Below are positions 24,301 through 38,000 of a stretch of 64,000 nt of DNA, in pieces; position 1 is the first letter of the stretch; every line of letters starts with the position of its first letter. A program made the translations under genes and the position numbers. The stretch comes from Lumbricus terrestris (Eukaryota > Annelida > Clitellata > Crassiclitellata > Lumbricidae): assembly GCA_949752735.1 (NCBI GenBank), contig OX457039.1, forward strand, positions 31,256,813 through 31,320,812. The letters run 5' to 3'. Below the pieces are notes generated by a model, which searched no databases, was not told the DNA's origin, and saw nothing but the letters and a program-made list of their open reading frames with translations.

Positions 24301-24751
24301 TCTTAGAGCAAGCAAACAAAACGGAAAGAAAGTCTAAAAATTAAGTTTTCATATCAGTAGTAGCGTAGGTAAAAGTAAAGAGTCTATATAAGAAGCAGAA
24401 TTTTGAAAGTAAAACTCTGTCGCTTTAGGGCAAGAGAACATTAGCCTAAATTTTAAAAGATCTTAATAGGTCTATAGGTCTAGGCCTAAATGAAAATTCT
24501 ATATAATGTCTGTTCAACTCAGCCACAAACTAAATTGTGATTGCTTTTGCTTATGCTTGCATGAATGAATCTATTAAAAGCTATACACAGAAGCCAATCA
24601 AATGCAATATAAATTTAAACAAAAACAGCTGTTTCGTATCCCATGGTGATTTTGCTATTTACAAGCCGATAACGGTCTGTTTATATGCAGACTGCATTTT
24701 CCCGTGAACAACTCTGTAAGTTATTGAGTTACTAAATTGTTTTGCTTGCAG
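21303..24751 (+). other. 3.4 kb intron of the supervillin-like gene
   Basis: Phase 0 intron. It holds a TIR element with an 8-bp target duplication at 23385-23581 and a possible further element beginning CAGGGCTGAAAGTG at 21507. The rest is unannotated A/T-rich sequence with many TAGGCCTA words. Confidence 0.7.
23385..23581. mobile_element. MITE with 8-bp target duplication (hAT-like)
   Basis: The ends are CAAGACCGTAGCCAGG and, read inward from the other side, CAAGGCCGTAGCTAGG (14 of 16 match). The exact 8-bp duplication CCACTGCT flanks it at 23377-23384 and 23582-23589. The interior has repeated TTTCGGGGGGTGTT units and no ORF. An 8-bp duplication is typical of hAT-type (and some other DDE) transposases. 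Confidence 0.85.
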
Positions 24752-24938
24752 CCGGTAACAACGGAGGAAGTGGAGCAGGCACATGTGATGGCTGTCTCAA
24801 ACAGACGGCAACCTCATCAGCAGCAGCAGCAGCAACAGCAGCAGCTACTACAGCAACAGCAGCTACTACAGCAACAGCAGCTACTACAACAACAACAGCT
24901 ACAATACCAACAGCAACAACAGCAGCAGCAACACTACG
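24752..24938 (+). CDS. SVIL: Supervillin-like protein, exon 8 (PVT.EEVEQ plus Gln tract)
   Basis: Acceptor TTGCTTGCAG at 24751 and donor CTACG|GTAACA at 24938/24939, entering in phase 0 and leaving in phase 1. It begins PVTTEEVEQAHVMAVSNRR, completing the conserved RYQTQ-PVT..EVEQ supervillin signature, then runs into a CAG/CTA-rich tract encoding Gln and Leu. Reading through the donor would stop after VTQVLP. Confidence 0.82.
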
Positions 24939-25803
24939 GTAACACAAGTTCTTCCATAAAATTATTCACTCTGGATTGTTCAACGTAAGATACAACAGAA
25001 CTGCAAGGGAGAATATAGTATTGGGACCAATACGGTCTCAAGACTGTTTCGATGCGTAGTCCATCCTTAGCCTAAGACTCGTGTCGGTTTCTTCGTGGAG
25101 AGACTGGTCATTGTCTTGGTTTTGTCTCGACTTCATTGTAAGACATCTGTCGTCTCGTTTTGAACTTTGCTCCAAGCGTCTTTGGTATAATCCTTGCAAA
25201 TAGCCTAAACTTTTATAATATCTCGCTAACACATAGTTATATCTATGATGCTGTTCCCATAGACCTATATACTAATTAGTTTTGCTTAGTCTTGTTAGTT
25301 TTTTTAATGTCTTATGTGAATAATATATGATCATACTTGTCCACGAGAACGCTGTGAGGCGGCTGGTTTTTATAGTAAAGAAAATACTTAGTTAGTTAAT
25401 TGTGCGCAATTAGGTAATGCGTTCTAGGAAATGTTTTTCTTCTATAGAAGGAGTTCAATGCGTTTACGATCTATTCATATTCACAGAGCAGGAAATTTAG
25501 GTTCTGTCAGACAGAGGGAAATAGCAGAGACTTAGAGTAGGTCCTACTGTCATAGCATGAATTCAACACACTATTAAGCACGTTGGCTTGATTTGTGGCT
25601 AATAAGCTATATTCTCCATGTAGCTAAAATTAATTATTAATTAGGAATTATGTTAGATCTCATTACCTTAATTTCGTACTATTCATGTTAAGCGAATATA
25701 CCATATAGAAGAAGACTGCAGTTTATTACAATTGAAAAGGTTGACTAATCATGACTTCCTGTTAAGATGAACTAACTAGATATATCTGCTTTTCTGTTGA
25801 CAG

Positions 25804-25844
25804 GGACTGCAGCTGTCACAAGACACATCTATCGCGACTATTAA
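25804..25844 (+). CDS. Candidate short terminal exon of the supervillin-like gene
   Basis: A good acceptor (CTTTTCTGTTGACAG, ending 25803) is followed in the required phase by TAAVTRHIYRDY and a TAA at 25842-25844. AATAAA lies 191 bp downstream and is followed by a GT-rich element, so this can serve as a last exon. It would give a protein without the gelsolin-like and headpiece parts. The alternative is that the acceptor is spurious and the real next exon lies outside the window or was not recognised. Confidence 0.4.
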
Positions 25845-26034
25845 CTCATAATTACCGGTCTCATCAAGTTCGTTAACGGAAAACGCAAAGCAACACACAC
25901 ACGAATGAAAAGTGAAGAAACACAGACTAAAATTATTCTCAGAATAGATTAACACTATAGGTGAATTAGAATTATCGCCATCCCTTTGAGTAGCTCTAGC
26001 GTTCTGTTGACAAAGTCTTAAGACACGCATGTAC

Positions 26035-26040
26035 AATAAA
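26035..26040 (+). promoter_or_regulatory. Poly(A) signal AATAAA with GT-rich downstream element
   Basis: AATAAA is followed within 25 bases by GGGTGTGGCGTTGTTTTAATG. This fits cleavage and polyadenylation about 20 bases later for a transcript ending in the exon at 25804. Confidence 0.45.
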
Positions 26041-26060
26041 TAATTGAGGGTGTGGCGTTG

Positions 26061-29127
<3,067 letters not shown>

Positions 29128-31021
29128 TATATTATCGACAATAAGATTGAAGACGAGATAGACCATTAAAATTAAATAAATTTTAAAATTGAATGATTTG
29201 TCAATCGCAGAATCATCTTTGCTTGAAAGTTTCAAGAAAGTGCGTGTGAATTTAGCATCTCCTGCTCCCAAATAGACCATGGTTTTGACATGATTGGCCT
29301 GATTAGTGACGAGCTAAAAAGAATGTGTTTTGAGTTTAGATATCATACCCTTAAATCATTAATTGGTTGAAGAGACTTAGGCCTATGACAGTAGACCTTT
29401 GTACTTATAAAAATTTATATGCTAACTACAAGTAAGAAACACATCCAACATTAAACTAGTTTAATACATTGGTAGGTACGCTGGTAATGATGTTTGCAAG
29501 GTGCAGTGTGCTGTGATTTTTAACTTTAAGCTACTCTTTTGTTTTCAGACATGTGGTTTTTAAGCTAAACATTTCATTACCGAGGCCACAGAACGTGGGT
29601 CTGGTGAATTTCCGAATTAGCAAGTCATTGCATGTTTGACCAGAACTGATGGATAACACTGCGTAGGCTATTACAGCTTGCAAAGCCTCTGGACATGTGC
29701 AACGTGTCTATGAAAAACCCAATGTTGTTGAGTTTAATATGACAATTACGACGCACGTTGTCCAGAGAGAATTTGCAATAATTGTAATACGCTTACGTCA
29801 TTCAACATTTTTGCCGTACGGTCCATCCCTGAGCTATTAAAACTCAGGATTAGACTGTTTTAAATTAGTGCAAGAATGTTGTGCTGTCAGTGCTGCTGGT
29901 GATTAATTTATGAACGTCTGCAACTTCATGTTTGTACTTTGTAGGTCAACGGATTTGGCAATCACAGCAGTAGCCTGTAGGTCAGGCAGTGTAAATCCCT
30001 CTCTATGCCAGAAAGGTACAGAATAAAATCTTTCTTGAGCACTTACAATGAAAGTCATCAAGTTAATAATCACCTATCAATTGAACAGTGACAATTTAAC
30101 AGTAACAATTGAACAGTAACAATTGCGCAACACCTATTTAATTGTAGGCCCTATAACTAGGCCTATTATTATAGACCTGTATAATACTATGAGAAGCTGC
30201 TTTAGAAATTAGGCTGTTATGACATGCAGTGATTGCAATGCCTAAAGAGGGTGTGAATGTTTATGAGTAGGCCTATTGCTAAGTGGATGTAGGCTGCATG
30301 ACACTACTGCAAGTGACATTTTGCAAGTGATTCATGACATAATGGTGACTCAAGAATCCTTTTCCTCTATAGATAGACTTAACACCAGTAACCTGACGGA
30401 TGGGCGCCAGTTTATATCTGCCGCTACTTTGTAAATTATTATAGCTGAACATTATCATTACTTCTGTACTTTAATTGACTTGCTTGAAAATGCCAATGCA
30501 AAGCAGAGAATTAAGAACATGGGTATTTTTCCAGTGTATGAATTTTCAGGAGGTTGTGGGGTTCAGCCCCCTATACAATTTATAGTCTTTCTTAGAACGT
30601 AACAGTAAAGTCCTCATTGCATACAACAAGTCCACCTAAATCAATGGCTGACCTCCCCCCAGTTATTTTTTTTACAATTCTCACACTGTATTTTCCATTT
30701 AGGTTTATAAATGTAAATCTCCGAGTTTCACAAGAGTATTATTAGTGCTTTTGGTGCAAAGAATTTCTTGAAGCCAAACAAAAGCAGCAGATTTAATTAT
30801 AAAATTGGTATCAATTTTCCATGGGCACCCTAGGCCTATGTGCGGGCACAGATGTTTATGAGGCTACCATTACTACGAAATGTCTAGCCTTAATTCGACC
30901 CTCAAGCTTCGATTACTAATGGGCAGCCAGTCACTTGTCACGTGATTCTCGAGCGGTTGCTGGTTTCACAACTAAAATAACGACCCTTACGGATAATTTA
31001 TTTCCGTTATAGGCCTACAGC
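29128..31021. other. Noncoding stretch upstream of the helicase gene
   Basis: No ORF or RNA gene recognised. At 30530-30860 there are degraded remnants similar to the MITE at 39326-39895: the ending TATGTGCGGGCACAGATG near 30838 parallels TATGTGCGGGCGCCGATG near 39879. Confidence 0.5.
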
Positions 31022-31172
31022 CATAGGCGCAACCACCCTATGGGACCCACGGGACGCGTCCCCCCAACTTTTGAGTGGTCCCATTGACTTTATCATTATG
31101 ATCCCCCCCAACTTTTAGGACGTGATTCATTTGGTCCCCCCCCCCAACTTTTAGGACGTGATTGCTCCTATG
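31022..31172. mobile_element. 151-bp MITE with 8-bp target duplication
   Basis: Termini CATAGGCGCAA and, inverted, CATAGGAGCAA. Exact flanking CCTACAGC at 31014-31021 and 31173-31180. Inside, a CCCCCCAACTTTTAGGACGTG-like unit occurs twice plus a diverged third copy. There is no coding capacity. Confidence 0.85.
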
Positions 31173-31574
31173 CCTACAGCCGCGTTTAATGAGTCAGAAA
31201 ATCCCCCGGAAACTGTATAAAAATGACTAAGTAATTATATATGCAGTAGTAGGCTAATGTTACAATGCGTGATGCAAAGATGGCAGAATTCATGCAAAGG
31301 TATGTGCCACGCCTTCTAAATGATCCTCGTCCTGAATTCAGATCATTTTCGTTTCCTTCACCATCGTTACTATATATAGCCACTCACCATCACCTTCCTC
31401 TGTCTCCTCTATTCATTGCACCTCGGACTTTCGATTCGAAATTGAAGTCACTCCTCTTCAAGAACTCCTGCACTATCTCATAATTATGATCCTCCATCTT
31501 CCAAGATCCCGACCAAGACGACACCCGCCTTAGTAGCTGCTCTGCTAATCTTCTGGCGACCGGATTCAGACCTA

Positions 31575-31658
31575 CTTTGGGCTACTCTTACGGACAACCC
31601 TTTTGGCTCAAAGCGACGCTCGTGAATAAAAAGGGTTATCCGTAAGAGTAGCCCAAAG
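31575..31658. repeat. Near-perfect 30-bp inverted repeat (hairpin)
   Basis: The left arm 31575-31604 and right arm 31629-31658 are reverse complements at 29 of 30 positions, with a 24-base spacer. It lies ~360 bp upstream of the helicase ORF. It could be a tiny TIR element, a folded RNA or a DNA cruciform; the sequence alone does not decide. Confidence 0.85.
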
Positions 31659-32018
31659 GACACTCACAGAATCCATATGCATGCATGTATAATTGTAATA
31701 CAATACAGGCGCCAGTATATATGGGTAATACGGAAGAGCCATTTATTTGACCCATTTCATGCCACCATGGAATCTGAGTGTGTTATTAGCAAACGAATTG
31801 CTTCTCCAACATCGTTGTTGTTTTGTGAACTTTTATCAGATATTATCAGATATCGACTTATCTTCTCGAAGCCTTAAAAATGCAAAGCTACCTTTTATGA
31901 TTTTATAGAAATAAAAGAAATTGACGTTTGCTTATTTTCCAATGTCGATTGGCCTATATTTTTACGTAACCTGTTTGTTCTTTGCTGCGCAGTTACAAAC
32001 CTCACAGCTGGCGCCATT

Positions 32019-35000
32019 ATGTTTTCACCGGAGAAGTTAGACATTATGGATGGTCTCACAGGTGTGCGATATTTCTCAAATGCGAATCGAGCAAACTTTG
32101 GTCAGCACCCCACTTTGAGAATCCCGATTATAAAACCTGCAAGGCCCAAAGTCACAACGCCTGTTACTTCAGTGGAGAAGATAGACAGCGCATCACCGTC
32201 ATTGCTTCCAGTAAAAACGGCAAATACTACGCACTGTAGTTCAACGACGCCGAAAGAAAGCACTGTAACAAAGCGTTTCAGTGGACTGGTGATTTCTAGC
32301 GACAGCGGCACAAGTAGGAGAGATGCGACTGGTGCGATTGGTGCTAAATCAGACGGACCTTTGGTCGGCTTCGAAGATGCACATGTGCACAACGTCGGAA
32401 AGGAAGCACAAAGAATAACCAGTAGTTCTGCCAGTGTTGAAGACGATACGGTTAAGAACAGATTTAGGATTACAAAAAACCTTGCGGGCAGAGTAGAGAA
32501 TGACGTTAAAGTGGAAAGCACGAGCGTTCCGAGCCTCCCTGACTCTGATGGTGCCTTTGGAAAAGTGGCCGGTAAAACAACGGGCAATATTGTTGAACCG
32601 CACGGCCCTGACAAACCACCTTACACCAAAACCGTGTACTGGTACAGTAGAACTTGCAAATTAAAGCCGAGCACATATGACGAAATGGAGAGGGATTGTG
32701 CTGTTGCAAACCTTGATACCGGAGGAGTGCAAGCCGCAGCAAGTGCAGAACTTCACGTGCCAAAGCGAAAAGATATAAGCGAGAAACATCATGCAGCTAC
32801 TGTAGAGCACACAGCATGTTCATCCAGTAAACCACATGATTTCAAGACAGGATATGGCGTCAAGTCGCATGACGTTAAGAAATCGCAAGACGCAAGGACG
32901 ATGTCAGACGCCAATTCGACAACACAAAACGTCAATCCATTCAATTGCGCAAACTTTGATTTCAAATCAGTCAATTCGAGAAACGACACAAGCCCAGATG
33001 TCTGCCTTGACGCGGCTGCAAAAGTGGCTCCTAATGTCTCAACTAAATCTAAAAGAAAGCCATTGACGAAAATTGATGGGAAAGCAAATCCTAACCGCTT
33101 TGTAGCCGGGGCTATTTTCTCAGATGATGGTTACACAGCCGCTAATTTGCCTTCCAAGAGCCACGTACTTCAAACAGCACCTGCAATATCAGAGATTACT
33201 GATGATTGGCAGGTTGTCATTAAGCTTCACGACACACCGAAGGACATGAATAAGCAGACGGTGTCTGAGTATGTAGCCGATATATCTGCCTACAAACTCA
33301 CTGAGATGATCGTCCGAATAACAGAACTTGATCAAAGCACGGGAACGATTGCAGTCTCTGTCAAATGCCCAACGCAAGAACTGCAGACGAACTTTCTAGA
33401 TGCGGTCAAACAGTCTGGTCACTCGGTCTGTGCCAAGCAGAAGACGTCGGTTGGAGTGAGCACCAACGGTGGTAAATGTGTAGAACCACCGACTATCAAA
33501 TTGCGTGTTACTATGATGATATGCAAAGGTTTAGAACAGGAAGACATCGATAAGACAGTGGTCATTGAATACATAAAAATGGTTACAGGTGTAACATTAG
33601 CATCGAGTGATGTAGAGAGGGACGGATTGAGCTGTGCTGCAGCGGATAGATGTGTCTACCGAATAACTTGCGTTGACAAGGACGCCGCAAATACACTGAC
33701 TGACTCAATAAATGAAGTTTCTGAAACAACAGGTATGACTGCTGCTCCCCTGACGGACAATGATCTGGAGATCCAGGGTCTGTGGGATGAAGTTTTTAAC
33801 AGAGGACGCGAGCAAGTGACTCTACATCACGAGAAAGCATCTGAAATCTCTGCGGAACTCAATAGGATAGACAGCGATAACAGGGACAGAGGAGGTAGGA
33901 AACGGTTTATTGTTTTGGACGAATATGAAAGGAGGCGGGCGAGGGAAGCGCCTCTCCGGAGTAAGCTCCAGGAATTAAATTCACAAGAACTGGAGTTCGC
34001 CAAATATATGGACAGGTTACAGTTGCAGATTTTCGATTTAAAAGGTGGCGCGAGTTTGAAGAGAGCCGTTCAAAGACTGAGAACTGAATTCAAATTGGAG
34101 ATGGACCGATTCAGAAGCGCTCTGCCCATGTACGCAAGAAAGACGTCGATCGTCGACACAGTTCGTAGCAACCGAGTGAGCATCATTCTGGGCGAGACGG
34201 GTTCGGGAAAGAGTACGCAGATCCTACAGTATCTGTACGAGGCCGGCTTTACTAATGAAGGATTGATCGTCTGCACGCAGCCTCGAAAGGTCGCTGCCCT
34301 CAGTCTAGCCCGTCGGGTGGCCGAGGAAATGGGTTGCCAGGTTGGTCAGCTGGTCGGCTATCAGGTTGGCATGCAGAGCAAACGAAGCGAAGAGACGAAG
34401 CTGCTGTACGTCACCGACCATATTCTCCTCAATGAATGTCTCAAGGATCCACTTTTCTCGCGGTATGCCTGCTTGGTGATAGACGAGGCTCACGAGAGGA
34501 GCATCTACACCGATCTTCTACTTGGCTTCATCAAACGAAGCCTCGCAAGAAGAGACGCCCTCAAGGTCATCATAACATCGGCTACGATCGACCCGAAAGT
34601 TTTCATTAAGTACTTCGATGGTAATCCACCCGTCGTCGAAGTATCTGGAAGGGCTTTTCCAGTGGATGTAATCTACGAAAAGGTCGATTACGGAGATGAA
34701 GATTACCTCAAGGCAGCTGTTGATAAGTCAATCTGGGTGCACGAGAATAACGGTCCCGGCGATGTTCTCGTCTTCCTTACGTCTCCCATCGAGACAGAAA
34801 AAGCCTGTAAGATGATACAAAATTCATCCCAGCGATCAGTGATAGCACTGGAGCTGAACGGTAGGCTGCAGCTGGAAGAGCAACAGAAAGTCTTTGATCC
34901 AACTCCTCCTGGAAAGAGGAAGATCGTTTTCGCGACAAACAGCGCCGAAACGTCGGTTACAATACCGGGAATCAAGTACGTGATCGACACAGGAAAAATA

Positions 35001-38000
35001 CGAGAAATGAACTACGACGCGAAGAGGAACATGAGTGTTCTCGGCCTCACTTTGACCACGAAGAGCTCGGCCGACCAGCGCAAGGGGCGAGCAGGTAGAA
35101 CAGACTCTGGCTACTGCTACCGGCTCTACAAGGCAGACACTTACGATAAAATGCGGTCTAATTCAGTTCCGGAGATATTGAGGATTCACCTTGGCCAGGC
35201 CTTGCTGAAGTTGCTGATGCTGGGCATCGATGATCCAAGGAATTTTCAGTTCGTCGAGTCACCAAAACTCGAAGCAATCGAAGAAGCGTTGTCTGTACTG
35301 GAGGAACTCGGAGCTTATAGCATTGAGGTCGGGATAACGGAGATCGGAAAGAAGTTGTCGCAGATCGCGGTGGAGCCACGACTTGGAAAGGTTGCACTGC
35401 GTGGAATCGAAGAAGGAATCGGATATGAAGCCATGATCATTGCGGCTGTGTGTTCCGCCGGTGGAAGCGTCTTCTTTCGCGGAGGATCACCAGATGACAA
35501 ACAGGCTTCTGATAGAACAAAGACGAAGTTCTGCGACGAGTGGGGAGACATGATCACAGGCGCCATGATCTTCAAGGAGTGGGAACAGCTACCGTTGCAG
35601 AGCAGAGGTGGTTGGTGCAAGGTCAACAGCATCAACGGTAAAACTATGAAGGTGGCAAAGGATTCGCTGAAGGAGATCTTGCAGACATTCCAGCAGGACC
35701 TGAAAATGATCGTCGGCAAAAAGTTTTCAGACGATCCAAAAGTTAATGAAAAACTGGCGAGAATCCTTCTCGACTGCTATCCGTCTCAACTGGCCAGGTT
35801 TCTCGGCCACGAGAGAATCGGTTACTGCTTGGCTAACAACCCAAAGCAGACACTACGTCTTCACCCGTCATCGTCTCTTCTCTACATGGAGACGCCTCCG
35901 ACATGGGTCATCTATCAGCAGATTCTCAACACGTCAGACATCTTCATGACGAACGTCACTTTCGTAGATGAATCTTGGATCGATGAACGACTTTCAAATG
36001 GAAAATTGAAGATCAACTTAGATCAGCTTCGGGAAGAAATTATCTGTCCCGACAAATTTAGTGGATTAGGAAAGCAATGCATCTTCAAACTTTTAGACAA
36101 GAAGGCGCAGGCGTTGAGAGACTTGGAGGACGGAATAAAAGCGGGAGCGTCATCCGGTGAAAGCGCAAGACTGTCAATACAACTTGATACCAACCGAAAG
36201 TCAATCGTGATGTATGCCGACCGAAACATAAGACAAGTGGCGAATGATAAAGTTCAGTCGTTCTTGGACGAGGTGAGAAATTCTTTGAGAGATGAGACGA
36301 TTGAGGAGAGAATTCGAAAGACGTCGAACGTGAGGTTTGTGCTGGGCAGTGGACTTCAGATCAAGTCCATCTTGATGCCTGGTGAACAGAGACAGTTGGC
36401 AATCTTCTGCAGCCAAACACAAACCTGTCGAATGGAAGAAGTTTGTGAAGTTCTTCAGAAGTACGGGGAGATTGAGAGTTCAATGGTGAATCGACAACAG
36501 AACTCTCCAGTCTTTGGTTATGTCACTTTTAAGAACGCAGCAGATGCGGAAGCAGCTTTTAAATATAGGTCGTCGCTCAACGGATTTCGAGTGGAGATTT
36601 CACTGAAGGATACTTCAGGTGTTTCCAAATCGAGATCTGCCAATTTCTCCGTAAAAGTTGAGGTCTGTCGACGACCACTGACAGGATTCGGATACGTTCA
36701 GTTTCACAGTGATGCTGTGGTTAATCGTGTTTTAGACAAGACAGATTCTGTAAACATAAGCACAAAGATTGGCCAAAACAGAATTGTGGAAGCAACCGTT
36801 CAAGTATCAGAAAATCGGAAAAATTACGACCAGATACGTCTGAATGACATTCCAGATTGGGCAACGCCAAACATGATCCGATGCGCGCTAGAGGAAGTCG
36901 TTGGCCGTCTGAAGCCCGGTCAAGATATGCTTAACGTTGTGTTGGTGCGGAAGCCAGCACCGCCGCCGAACGCGAGTCAGAGAATCTTCCAGATGTTTCG
37001 AGGACAGATCATGCAGGAACTGATCGGATCCGAAGAGTTTTCCGCCCGAGATTTCGAGGTCCAGATGAATGAACCGAAGGACAAGGACTTCACCATGTCC
37101 GCCTATCTCAGATTCGAGGATCCAGACAAGGCGGCGGATGCGGCAGATCTCTTGGACGGTCTGAGTTTTCTCTCTCAAGAAATCGAAGCGAGACTTGACT
37201 TAAAGGCTTCTTTTATTGTTTCGGACAAGGTGTACGGGACGTGTAAGAAGGACGTTGAGGATGAGATCGATCGACTGAACCGAGCGTCATCGTCGGGAGT
37301 CGTTCAAATAAGAATGGAGCGTCGCAAGAACGGCAGCTACCTGATCCAGGTCGAGACTTCTGAGCTGGAAGATCTGAAGGAAGCAAGGGCACGACTTAAT
37401 GAACTGATATATGGTCATCGTGTGGACATGGATTCCAGTAAGTATGCGCAGCTGAAGACGGAAGCTGCGATGAGAAAGAGGGATGATATACAGAAGAGGG
37501 CAAGAGTGAGAATCAGATTGGATGATAGACAGGAGGTTGTTTTCATCTACGGTCAGCGAGAATCGGTAGAAAAGGCAAAGCGTTTATTGGATGAATATCT
37601 CAGTCAGACAAAAGCGAACGTCACCAAAGAAATATGCCTTCGAGACGGTGGATATCCGAGAGGTATCATGAAAACGCTTGTAGGCCAGTATGGGTCAAAC
37701 TTAGAGAAACTGAAGAGCATGTGCTGTGCCTTCAGTCTGGAGCTGAATCTGAAGAGACGCGCCATACGCTTTCACGGGACACAGGAATCCTACGAGCAGC
37801 TGAAAAAATTGATTGAAGAACGGGCGTCACAGATCCCCGGACCCCGAATCGAAGCTGAACCAGCGCCGGACTGCAGTGTCTGTCTGATCAACATCGACTA
37901 CGACGATTGCTATGTACTGGAATTCTGCGGTCACTACTACTGCAACGAATGTGCTAGAAACCTCGTTGGAAACGGACTGTCCAACAACACCATTCCACTC

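Noticed and set aside
31265..31483. 72-codon ORF ending FDSKLKSLLFKNS
   Set aside because: Faintly like the C-terminal end of some LINE proteins, but too short and without other motifs to call.
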